Below are positions 10,147 through 23,700 of a stretch of DNA of 64,000 nt, in pieces. Made by a program: the position numbers and the translations under genes. The stretch spans positions 81,218,641-81,282,640 of the forward strand of contig NC_090946.1 of assembly GCF_040807025.1 (NCBI RefSeq), read 5' to 3'. This DNA is from Struthio camelus. Lineage: Eukaryota; Chordata; Aves; Struthioniformes; Struthionidae. Under the pieces are notes generated by a model. That model did not search any database. It was not told the DNA's origin and worked only from the letters and a program-made list of their open reading frames with translations. How positions within the stretch are numbered: the stretch's first letter is position 1; each line of letters opens with the position of its first letter.

Positions 10147-13100
10147 CTGGGGAGAAAAAAAAAAAAAGATTTAAGTAAATGTCCTATAACCTAAAGATAA
10201 AAAAATAACACCTATGAAAGTTTCTTGCGATGATGTTAATGACATGTTGTGCATACACATGCAGAAGAAACACACCTCCTGTGGCTTAACTGCTATGTAT
10301 TGTCTAGAAACACACCTCCTGTGGCTTAACTGCTATGTATTGTCTGTCATACATTGCACGTTTGGAGCATTTACTGAAATAGTAACTTTCTAGCTTACCT
10401 GCCTATGCAAGAGTAAAATGTGTGTTTACCTGTGTGTAAAAACGTAGTACGATAGTAGTTTACACTAGACTCTCTTTGTGCCGATAACCTCAACTCACCT
10501 GAGGAGCGAATAAGGCTGAGTCTGAAATATCAGCAAATCACTGCAGTGACCCTGATCAAGAGGGAAAAAAAATAAACATGAAAATCACTAGGATAATAGC
10601 TCATCTCAGAAATACAGCTGTCTATTAACCGGATTAATGTAGCAATTATTGCCACATACATAATTTAAAAATGAATGTTTAAATAATCATTTTATAAAGA
10701 ATCTGAATAGCGAACTCCCTTCTACGAGGCTAACGAAGGCAGAGGAAAACCCTCATGTATCGCCTTTCAAAAACGCCCAAGGTCACGTCTTCACAACAGC
10801 ATATGCCCTGATGATCTCAGCGATTATATTAACTTTACTTATTTTAATTATTACAGTGCTAGGAATTCATTACTAAGGTTACTGACTGTATCCATAAAAT
10901 GCAAGTCATCTTTGCTTCCACCGAACACCATCACTTCTCCTTCTTTTCCAAGGCAGGCTGTATGCCACAATCTGGAAATAAAATTACAAACAGACTTAGT
11001 GACTGAATAACAACAAAAAGCAATTGTGTATTATCAGTAAAACAAATCTAAAAACTATATGTTTTAAGGGGTGCAGGGAAGTGGTATATTTGCTTAAATA
11101 TTAACCTCAATCATCTCACATGACCTCCCTCTATTCTTCATATTGAGGTTTCTTTTCAAACAACTCTTTTGTTATAAGGATATAAGTTCCTTTTAATTAA
11201 AATGGAAAGGTCACTTTTCTAAATCATATGATTCCACTACTTATGCACAGAGATGTGAAGTCTTACTCATCTCACACTACTCACCAAGAGGAATTTAAAA
11301 TTGTAATTCGATTATTTTACAAATTGCTCTGTGAACTGCAGAAACAACACAGTTGGTTTTTTTTTTCCATGATTTTTTTTGTCTCAAAGACCTTCCATTC
11401 CTTGCTGTCTAACAAGCACTAAGCACTCAATGGTGTAAACTGATTAGAGAGTGTCTCTTTTCTGTTTGGCCATTTATTTGCACAGAACTTGTCGGGGCTT
11501 AGTATCCTTGAGGTTTCTACTTTGTCAAATATTACTGAAATGGGTCCATTGATTCAAAAGATACATGGCAAGGAGAGGCAGACACATACCCACACAGAGC
11601 ACCTTCATATAAACCTTAATACTTGGAAAACTAAGACAAATGTGATTATTTCAAAAGCTTTCAATGCTAAAAATAACACCTTACATATTATTCACTTCTT
11701 TAACATTATGAAAGGAAAGAGCAATGTGACTATCCAATTTATGAGACTTTTGCTGAATTATTACATTTCATACAGACCCATATGTATATATGCAATTATT
11801 TGACTTACAAGTAATATAGTTATGTATACTTTGGCTTATTTATCAGTACTTCAACAAAATCTTAAAGTGGAAAATTTTTGTAAAACAAAATAACTATACA
11901 GATAAGCTTTGGTCAAGATTTTTTTTTTTTTTTTTTTAAATTTCCACTATTTAATTAATAACTATAATACCAATGGATTTAAGATTGTGGGCTTTTTAGT
12001 ACTGACTGTTATGCCTGAACACTAGGATGAGAAGTTCAGTACACAGGTTCTTCTGCATCAGTTTTATGCTTCTCCCAAAGATTCACATAGATCATTTTCT
12101 ATGCATGACAATTTCTTAAATCATGCCCACAAGTAATTTTGTGTTCTGCATATAAAAGTTGGCATTATAAACAAAAAACTAATTTGTATAATCTTGCTGT
12201 AGCAATGATTCAGCTACTTCAGTAGCTGCAATTTGCTAGGTTTACTTTTTATTATTAGCAGATCAAACATTATTACTTTTCTACTGGTGTATCACCACTT
12301 AAGTATATATCACAGGATGATTATAATTACAGAGCCGTATGGCCCCGTATGTTTACATAACCAAAATAATATGTACAACTAGAATTTTCAGGCAAAAACA
12401 AATGTTCTCATTTTCTTACTCCATTAATTTCAGTAATTATTCACTGTTCTCCTTACGCTAAACTGTATCCCACCTTTTCTCTTCCTCATACCTGTAGATA
12501 GATCTGTCTCTGCCTTATCTGCATTAGGAAAACTCTGGCCTGGACTTCATCACCGAAGAACACTGGAAAGCCTTTCCTGCCTTGACTTTGTTGACATTCT
12601 AGCTTGCAACCTGATGCTTTTTTCTACAGACTGACAGAGTTTATGTCCTCTCACAGCTGCTCTAACTTATCACCTAAACATTCTAATAAAGCATGTTATT
12701 TAAATAATACATAAACTGAATTGATGCAACCTTTTTACACAGCTCTTCTGACTAGAATTACACAGTTACATTGTAATGAAAACACTGGGAATTTATAAGT
12801 TAAACATATAACTTACTCTATATTTTAACCTCACATGCAAAACATTAGCTGAAGTACAATTTATAGACAAAACCCACCAACAGCAAAACACACAGAACAC
12901 TTTTCTACCAACACACAGTTTAGTACCACAGTTCTATAACATGGAAGACAGTTATTACAAATTACTGAAAATGGAGGCTGAAGGAAATTTTACAGGAATT
13001 ACTCTTTACAGCATTTAAGGAGAGCGCCAATTCTGCAGAAGCATCACGAAATACATGCGTGATATACAGTGTGTTATTATAAAATAGAATAGAAATATAT

Positions 13101-16100
13101 AAAATAAGTGCATACATAGGTAAGATTGCCAGTGCATTTTAAGTCCCGCTGCTAAAGTCACATGAGCAATGGGCCTGAGTTAAAATCTTTTCTGCTAGAG
13201 AGGTCCTGTAAGTGTAGGGACACAATTAGGGTACAAGGAAATACTCCACACTTTCAAACTAATCCAATATACAGAGAAACTTTCGGTAGGGTCTCTTTTC
13301 TCTGTTTCCAAGACTTACTAAAAAAGGCTACTGAAATATCTTGGGGCGGGGGGGGGGGGGGAGGTGGAGAAGTCACTTACTTCAATAAAGAATGAAGACA
13401 ATGAAAGGCAACTGTCCTCCACCTACAAATTGCATATCACAATCTTCTGATGGTGTATAACCACAGGACACATTTGGACATGAGGGTGCTCTGAAACTGT
13501 CTTCAGTATGTGACCCAATAGCTCTCTCTATTTCATTCTGAGGATCTGGCTGGGCGTGCAGTAGAGTCTCCAGGAAGCTTAGCAGTGTCAACCTTGGGAA
13601 TCCTTTTTCGTGTTTCCACGTCAGCAAGAAAGGTGGATTGCTCAACAGCCTCTCTGCCAGCACAGCCAAACGACAGATTTTCGTAGCCCAGTACAGGATC
13701 TGCCCTTGAACTGCCTGAAAGCCACCTGGTGCTCGAGTCTCACAGGTTGATAGCATACAAGTCTACTACCATCTGAGGTACAAATGTTTTTTCGCTTAAT
13801 TGCGGGGTAAAGGCTGAGCTGCAGCTCCCTAGTCTGCTGCCTGCAGAAAGAGCCAATTTTGTCCCTTTCCAATCCTTTTCCTAATGCACCAATAAAACTT
13901 AATTACACAAGCGGAGGCAGTCCACTTCAGCAGTTATTTTACAGGAGACCATCCGTTAAGAGACCTGAACAGGAGGCAAAGACAGACATAACCTCTGATT
14001 GCTAATAACGTGCTTTGTTACTGAAGGCAGTCATCAATCTCTTCATAAATCAGTTTCATTACCATAAAAAGATAGAAAATGCTCTATGAAAGTTAAGGTA
14101 TGAATTTATTTCGTCTTGAAACAGTTTTAAATATAACAGCACTGTTAGACCAAATGTACTGCTTTCTTACATTTCAAAGACACTCTAAAACAGGATAAAA
14201 TTGGAAGACTACTCCATGACGTAAAGATATTCCAGAAACAGAAAAGAGAACATATGGCAGGAGGTATCCAAATGCCAGACCAAAATCGTACCCTACACTA
14301 AAAAAAACTATATAAAATAGTGTTGAGAGTACCTTAGCTAATGTATAGAATGGATTCCATGAAAAACTGAATATTTACCATCTGCAGCAATTCTGTTCGA
14401 CAGTATGTAGTACATTATAAACACATGCAGTGCTGCAAACATAATGGCAAAAATGAAGCCTGTACTCTGATACAGCAAGTGCTTGTTTTCAATGGCAGCT
14501 TCTAAATAACCTCTAGATTCAGAAAATGAAATTTGCTTGCTTTAGTCAGAAAGAATCCACCTTTTTCTTCAGTCTTAAATTTGAGAGGGGAACAGAAGTC
14601 TGCAAGAGACAGTATTTTTGCCAGTATGCGCAATGCAGATCGTAGAACCAGGTCCTTTTTGGTTGGCAGTTAAGTCCCCAAAATAACAAAACCCCACAAT
14701 CATTAACTATAACGCTGTTTAAATCCAACTAGTGTTGTTTAGTACTAAATTCAGTTATACAAAACTGTAAGCATAATTAACTGCTTCTGCTCAGGGGAAA
14801 AACAAAGAGCAATTTATAGTTCTTCTGAACCCCAAAAGGGGCATCAACATTTTTCATGGCTCTCTCTCCCATGTCGCTAATAATGTCTCAACGTTAATCA
14901 ACTTTCATCACTCTTGTAAGCTATTAATTCCTCCAAAATTAATCAATGTACATTTTATTATACAAAATCATTGTGATATATAACACCGGGCTGATTGGAC
15001 AATGAGATCTTTCATTACAAACAAAACCATTTAATGCAAGAAAGCATCATAAAGTATAACAAATATAGAAAGTAATAATGCTGTACCTAGCATGAAGAAG
15101 CCTAAGTTAGTAATGCAAGCTGCTCCATCATACTGCATTCATTTTGTAACATATTCTTATAACGTAGATTAAAAATACTGCTCAACAATTTAAAATTACT
15201 TAATAAAGTCTAACTTTCAGCAAATGTGGATCTATTTTTGTATACCTAGGCCTACTCTTAGGCAAGTGGGTAAGTTGTTTCCATCCATTTGTTGAAATGC
15301 TGTGAATCCAACCATCACCTACAAAGAAGAAGATACATAATTAGTACTTCTTCCTGGGACAAAGTACGATCTTCTCATTCTAAAGAGCTCTGTGTTCTAA
15401 GATAACATTAAATCAAGAAAACGATAACATAATCACTGGATCAACTAGCATCTTTTCCATCTTTGTAAGTTAACTTAACCTTTCAGTCACAGACAGTTCA
15501 CTGTATTGCAATATGGAATGAGAATACACTGATTTTTTTTTTCTTTTAAATATGTTCAGAAAAAAGGTCAATGTCTCTTTGAAAATCCGCCCCTCACCCC
15601 CGCCACTGGAATATATCTGTGACACTCAAAGCTATTTTCACTAATTTTGCATTTTGTCATGGAAAAGATGCCTTTTCTGGAAAATAACTCTGTAATAGAC
15701 TCTCCGACTTCCTCTTTCATGTTTTTATAGCTGTGATTAATGTTACTCATCTAAAAATTTATGTTATGTTGACATTATCATTTGTATCGTCTTACTACGA
15801 TTGCTATCGATATCAAAAAAAGCTACCCTTGTTGATATCTGAACGTGTGAGACTCTTGCCTTTTATTCTTTTAAAACAGTTTAAAGAGATTTATCATCAC
15901 ACGTGCTTGTGGTGCTGCGCCATGTGCTCCTGAACTTCTATATAAAATAAGATGGCTAGAGAAATATTCAAGTGTCATGAAAATTCTGTAACAAGTCTTA
16001 GGACTAAATAGCTTGAGAAAGACAATAAATGTACACAACATGTTAGTTTACTACTAAAGCGTACAATAGACTTTTAAGCTTTAAATTACTTACTTAAAGG

Positions 16101-19100
16101 AACATTATCAGAACTCAGTCCACCAAAAAGAAAAAGTCGGTCATCTCCTATAGGAGTCAACGTGTGCCACGATCGATCTTTTGGTTTCTCTCCGCTGATA
16201 CTAATTCTTGGTGAAACAAATAAACAAAAACAAATTTTCAAAGAATGATGAAAATGAACCTGCCAGAAAATTTAAGTGTTAGCTTGTCCTAAAATAAGCT
16301 GCGATATTTTCCCAGTAGAAAAGATGCACTTAAATAATCTGAGTTTACTCTTGAGAAAAGTGGCATTCAAATCTAAACCAAGTAATTTCTTGTAGTAACT
16401 GTTCTCTAAGCATTGTTATGTAAATATTAAATGTAAATATGAAAGCATAAAAGCATCGATTAATTTTTAAGGTCACTGAAACTACAGTTTAACACACAAG
16501 TGAACCCATTTAGGACAGCAAAGGAAGGACATTATATTCAAATAAACTGCATAGTGCATGTAGGTAAACAGATTCAGTTCTTTATGCTAAAATTTAACAA
16601 ATCCTGTGGGATTATAGTTGTTCTGCTCCTAGGAAAACGATCTTTAGTTATAAAAAGACTGTGGCTTTACCTCTTAACCAAAAGCTACTATACCTCTTCA
16701 GCCTTTGTGCCTTTTAATACAATGGAGGGCACCTAGACTTCGAGATAAATTGTATTAAAAAGTAGAATTTCTACGTACAAAACAAATGTAGGTCTATTAT
16801 ATTTAAAATGTGGTTTTGTTACAAAAGAATAGTTCTCCCAAATGTTATCTATGGATTGCATTTTAGCTGCACAATTACACAAGCTTGAGATGAGAACATG
16901 AACAGTAAAGAACCTGAACATTAGGCATTACCTATAGTTGGTGGCCTGAATTTGCATCATCTTATTTTAGAAACTTAGGTGTACAATTGTCTCAGGAGGA
17001 TCCCAATACAGTCAGCAGAGAAAAGTAAGGACCTCGAGGGGGCATCAGCCCATCCAACATCTTGCCACTAACTGCAGAGGCAACTTGTAAACTACCTAAA
17101 GACAGATATGATGAATCTAGGCCACTACATACACAGTATATCCTGATTTTAGAAGGATAATGAAAAGAGCAGCTGCAAACACCTGTCAGCTCCCTTGCCA
17201 GGTCCAAATCTTAGTTGGCGACTGCCCAGAAGTGGGGAAGGAAGTTATAAGATCCATGTAGATTACATCTCAAAGAACCAGTTACTTCTCCCCACCCTTT
17301 GCTATTACGTGAATGAAATCTACACAGACCTGTGCTCAATCTACAATGAGAATACTGCAGAGACAGTCATCTATCCGTCTTTTAGTCAATGAAGAGAAAC
17401 AGGCCCTTGAAGAACACAACTCATCTGTTTTATTTTAGGGGTCTACCATTGCAGCAGTTGTCTTGTGCCCCAGAAGTGCCTATTTCTCTTAACTGAGCAC
17501 AGAGGGCTCAGACATCTGAGGTTCAGTTAGAGAAATATCACCTACCAGTGACTGCTAAGTAATTCTCCACCTGGAAGCCAAGACTGAGGAATCATGGCTA
17601 ATTAAATAGCAATTGTAAAACTGTCCTACCAGATTTGGCACTGAAGCTGGAGCCAAGTCAACAAGCTTAAAACAGCAAGGAATTTCAGTGCCTGCTCTGA
17701 CCAACTCTTGTACAAGAAGCTTCTAAAATTAGCCAAAGAGGCAGACTGCTCAGATGCAACAGGCTTTGACGTTTAGAACGCTGATACTGATGGGTGATAC
17801 AGATTCTGATGGGCAATATCATTTCCATCTTTCAAGCTACAGAAAAAAGTATCACAGTAACAGAAATATCATATGAATAAGAGGTCAGTGGAGCTCAGAG
17901 GAAGCAAGGTTAATTTCCAGGTAAGGGCAGAGGTCTCCTTCTCCTCTCACTTCCACCTGATCTGATCTCACTGTTAGCCCACACCCAGCTTTGGGAACTT
18001 CATCATCTAGTGGAAGCTGTAGTGGGTGTGTGATACTACCAGCACTGGAAACCTGTCCTCCTCCCCTTGCTCTAGGGACCACTTACTCAAGGACAATTCA
18101 TTCCTGAGACCCCTTCCAATATCTCCCATACGCAGGAGCTGTATGTTAGCACTTAAATAGACAGAGGAAGGAGTACTGCAGGAAGAAAGCAACACGTCGC
18201 CAACTTTCCCCAGTGCCTGACCAAACGCCAGACAAATAGCGGTACCCTGAACTCGGTGGGCAAAAAGGGGAGGAGAAGGGGAACAGCAGCACAGCAGAGG
18301 CCGGCAATGCAAAATAAACGTGGGCTGTACCATGTAGGGTGGGACTCAAGACTAGGGTCATAGACACCGCATTGGTGTAAGCACCTGACAGCTTCAGCAC
18401 TGGATACATTCAGAATTGTAGTATTATAGTGGCATCACTATTTTCCACTGCTAGATTCAGCTGTGTGCTAAAAGACAGAGATACAGTAATATACTTACTC
18501 TACAAGGAGTCTCAAAACTCACTATTTACAGCCATAGAGTTTATATCAAGGTCTTTGTTCCAACAAGAGTCTGTAATAAAACCTGCCCAACAACCAACAT
18601 GTGGTGTTTTTTTTTCTCCACATAGGGGACAATATTTTGAAAAGAAAAAACAGGGAGATTTGAACAAAATGGTCAAATAAAAAAAAAAAGCTTCAACGTT
18701 AAGTTCGAAGACAAAACTGAAAGGCAATTGCAACACCAGCTAATTTCTTTAAATTCTTTTGCAAAAATGATTAACCACAGGAAAGTTCAGTCACACCAGC
18801 TTAGAGTCTGCTTGCCTTGTTTATTGATACGGTGGCAACTGAAAGGTGTATCTTCTAAGTAATGTAACGAGTATTTTGAAAGAAGCTTAACAGTGAACAC
18901 TGTGGCTTGAAAAGATATTATAATCTCATGCTGGAAGATATTCCTGGACTAATAGGTTACTACAATGCAATTCCTTAATAAATTTGCATACAGCTGAATA
19001 AGAAAAGAACTGGTCATGACTGATTAAGGAAACAGTCTGGTGAAACTGCTGTAAGGTGCATCATAACGGCACATGCGTTAATGAAAAGCCACAAAGTTTT

Positions 19101-20681
19101 AAATAAAATAATTATTTCGTTAGGAATATTTCTTTTTTGGAGAGAACGTCCAGCAAGTGAATTTGAATGTTGGACTGTGCAAGCTATGTCCTTCTTGTTG
19201 AGAGACCGATACTTTAAAGTAGAACTTTAATACCTGTAGTCAAACGTTGTCTTGGTCAGCAGCATTAAAACAGCCAACAGACGTTTTAATCTGTATTAAA
19301 TGCTTGACCCTGTTTTGGGGATAATTCACACAGGCAATCAAAGACAGAATTCATATCTCCCTGCAGCTGCAGAATGGCTGAGGATCAGAAAGGCTGCATC
19401 TTTTCTGACTTTCCATTTGTGTTTGGATCAGAAAATTCAGTAGAAAGAAGAATTTGAGGCTATAGCACAAGAAAGGTAAGGCAGGTGATTCTTGCAAGAA
19501 ATAAAATGTTCAAATTGATAGCAAAAAAGTCTGATGGACCCTTGAAATACTGGGATGACACCAGGGCTTTTTAGAGGTAGTTTGTAGCTGGAAATAGATT
19601 GTCAGTTTAAAACTATTCAAAACTAATGCTGGTCCTCCAAGGATATGGAGTGATTTGGTTTATTTCACTATTTTAATAGTGAAATAGTATTTTAACGGTA
19701 TTACTGTGTCCATAGCTTTATTAGTCCCAGCAACCATTTGTCTGCCACATATGGCAAAAACTTCGGCTATGACAATCTACAGAGTAGAATCCTTAGAAAA
19801 CAATGCCCTCACCATCCCCCCACAAAAACACGCATCCACACTCCAAAACAGCCTGTTTATCTAATCCGTCTTATTTGACGATGTCTATGTGTAGAATCAT
19901 ACAACTTTTGGAACTAATTTCTTTATTTTGGAGATGATCCCTAAAAATGCCCAATCTCATTTCTAATATAGCTGCCACTGCTGACTTTATGAAAGGAAGC
20001 ATGTAGGCCAAAATCACTTTCCAAACAATTTGTGCAAAGACAGACTGTGAACTGGAGTAAAAAAGTGAATACTACATTGATATTTCCTGAAAGATACACT
20101 GATCTTTGCTCCTCTATAATTAACAGATGAAGTCAAGCTAGAGGTATTGTATGCTTGTGCATACTGACAAGTGGCCTGGTAATATAAGATGGTCTTAACA
20201 TAGTAGATAATTTATTTGTGGCTATAATTATTTGCAGAGAACATAATCCAGCCTTAGAAAAGTATCATTTTTCCCCGATTTGACTATGGCTAATCTAAAT
20301 TCTGCCATCTGTGATAGTCTGAATGATCTTTTTCAAGCTTCCGTAAGTTCAGCCCCTTCAGCAAGCGGAGAACAGAGTTTAAGCTTCCTATAAACCAGCC
20401 TTTGATTAGCTACTCATCTAGATACAAATAAACATGACTGCTTGACCTCGTGAGGTGCCCCCATAGCAGCCGACACTCTGCAAAGACTCTTGGTGCTACG
20501 GGATGGCTGGATGGTAGGCTCTTGAATTTACAGTGATCAGATTTTACCGTAAATCATGGGCACGTCTTGTGAGCTTTTTAGTGAATCACAATTTAGAAAC
20601 CTTTGAGTATTGGAACAATCTTTAGTTTTTAAGAATGACTGCATTTAGTATTACCATCCTCAGACTGAGGATGCATATATG

Positions 20682-20712
<31 letters not shown>

Positions 20713-23700
20713 TTACTGCATGTATCCTCAAAGAACCAGTTACTTTCAACTGTGTGTATATATATACACACATATACACATATATGTTTATAGTTACATT
20801 TGCAAGTAACTAGTTCTTTGAGATGTAATCTACGTGAATACGTACATATGTATGTGTTTATGTATGTATGTGTGTATGTATTTATAAAATGAGTTTGTTT
20901 TTCTCAGGTCAAGAACAGAAAAAACTTTTTTTAAACTTAGATATTAGCTGTCATGTGCCAAACAAAAAGGGGCACTAGCCGACTAGAACTTTGATGGAAC
21001 TTTGACATTGACACCCCTTCTTTAGAGCTTGAAATTCCCCTCCTTGACTGATCACCCAACTGTTACAGGTTTCCTTTTTAAAAGCAAGCCAAACAGCAAC
21101 TGCTTATGCTACAAATAAGAAAAAAAAGTGAGCAATTGCAGCCAATATTAGGAATAATCATTCCACTCAGAGGCAGAGTTTGCAGTCTAAGGCTTTAAAA
21201 CAACCGGTAAAGAAAAAAAGGACAATTAAACTGATTAGTAAACCATAAGTGATAATTAAAGAAATCTCAAGAAGAGAAGAGAGAATTTTTTTGAATGGAT
21301 ACTGTGGGACCTCTTTGTCCTGCTACCATCTGTGGTAAGAAGGCCTGGATGGAGGATTTTGTCTACTCCCTCTTTCTGCTCTCAGCTCAGAGGGCAGAGC
21401 AATACGCTCGATGCAGGAGCGGTGCTGCAGACACAGTTGGTGGGAAGGGAAGGGAAGGGAAGCTGTATTGCAGTCTTTTACGAAATGATTAAGTCACTTT
21501 GAGAATAGGAACAGAACAGTGGCTACCACCTATCATTTACTGCTTACCTCTTGGTTTGTCTATCAGCTGACAATACATCAATTGATTCGACACATGTAGT
21601 AGGCACTATCGCAACTACTATACGCAAATAAATCTTAGGAGGTACATTAATACCTGACTTAATTTAAAATGGAAACATTTAGATAATATTATTTGATAAA
21701 AAACTGTTTAAAAAGCATATCTTGAGAGAAAATAAAAGTGATTTTTCTCCAATCTGGACTATAAAAAGTCAAATAATAATAGATAGTACAAAGAGCATGC
21801 AAAAAAACATCAAAACCAAAATTCCATATGGATAAAGGTACCCATCTTGAAAATTCGGATGTTAAATCACTACATGCTGTGCTTAAAATCGCATCAACAA
21901 TGCTTTGGTGCAGAACAGAAAGAGCTTTGTAGCCACTATCAAATTAAATTAAATTGAAATCACAATGTAACAGCTGTTGAAATAGTCCCCCAAACTCCCA
22001 TTCTCCTCTTGGAAAAGCTACAAAATTAGCATCGGAACTATTTAACAGTATGTTTCAATCTGCCACATTCAATTTTAACGGTTATAGAGAGAAACCTACC
22101 TTCCAGACCAAGTCCAAGTGTCTAAATTCAGGCAGTGCAAATCATTCATTCTAGTTTGCTGAAACAAATAAATAAATAAAAGCCCAGTTGTGTTATATTA
22201 AGCAAATAATGAGCAAAGCATTTTAGTGAGATCTTCCCAGGACAGAATATTTTAGTAATATTATTTTAGGTACAATTTTACCTACGTGCCTCAACACAGC
22301 TTTGTCCTGCGTGGCAGATGAAAAGCATTTCCTCTCTTCAATAAAAACAGACAAAACTCTGAAAATAACCTGTCAGGAATATTTCTAGTAATGCAACAGC
22401 AGTATGGAGCCAATTTTTTTTTTTTTTTCAATAGTAGTTTAATAGTCAAGAACTATGTGATATTCAGTTCTTGCAATGGTATTTCAATTCTCATCCATAG
22501 CACTTGTGGTGGATAATTGCAGAAGAATATTCTGCATATAGTTTAACTCACTATTTTTCTTGGCATTTGGATCAGACCTATGCATCTTCCTGCCTGGTCA
22601 CCAATTCCTGAAAACGTTTTGCTACGTACTGTACTTGGCATATGACATCCCACAAAAAGTTCATCACATCTGTGTTTTTCCTTCTTTTCAGGATGTTAAG
22701 GCCTTGCACAACGTTACTACTAAAAACAACAGGGTTTTATGACCCTTGAACATTTGCTATAAAAATAATAAAATGTATCAGTAACAACAAGGGAAAAGCA
22801 ATACATTTGCATATCCGTGTGTGTTTTGAAATGAAAAAAGTAATTGCCTTGGAAACATAAATGTGTGGCAGGAGGGGAGAGGAGAAGACTATAAGCAAGA
22901 ATTTCTTTCCTTTAGACTGCAATAACATTTTCAATGACTCACAAAACACTTGACTGATTTTTGTGATTCCCCTCGGTACTACAAATCAGTATCTGAAAAG
23001 TAGGGAAATATATCTTGCCTTACCTTACAATTTCTTTTCTCCTAGAATAGTCCATAGATCTATTAGAATGAGCCTTTCTCCAGCTTGCAGATCCTTTGAG
23101 GCAGAAACTAGACTTGTCATTTAAGTCAGGAGAGGAGTAGTTTCACCTCTGAGAAACCCAGCCAGTTAGTGAGTTTGAGAGACTTCCAATGCTGTCCATC
23201 AGAGCTATGGAAAGTCTCTCAGGGTATTTCAGGAAACAGCAAGGTTTTCAGGACGTCTGTGGCCTCCTCTGATGCGCTAGACCTTTTCTGTCTTAGGGAA
23301 TATAATGTTAACTAGCATTTTGTAACACGCCTTCAGAGAAGCCAATAGGCTAAAGGAAAGCAGCCTGTAAGTGCTTTTGTGTACTGCCCAAGAAACTTCA
23401 TCCCATCAAGAGGGTGAATGCAACAATAAAAGGCAGTCCAGCTGACAGCTAGTGGAACAGATCTGTCCTCCATGACAAGTCTATCCAATTTCCTGCCCCT
23501 TCATATGACTTTGAAGGAGATGAGGAACAAATTAGACAAGCAGAAAGCAAAATGCAATTACTGAGTATCTTCTGCTCTACACAGCTAGACACTTGGGAAA
23601 AAACATCATCTTGGCCTCCAATACTGAAAATATTTAATCATCTTGGAATAACACTGTGATACAGAGGACATCTATTAATGAAGGAAAGAAAGAAAGTTGC

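Larger units (their letters stand above)
16207..22099 (-). other. KLHDC1 intron 8
   Basis: A 5.9 kb intron containing copies of an AAAGAACCAGTTACT element (17256-17290 and a hairpin pair around 20720-20845), an AC/TATG microsatellite, a GGGAA repeat near 21441-21461 and a 12-bp palindrome at 19661-19686. No conserved exon is visible. Confidence 0.7.
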
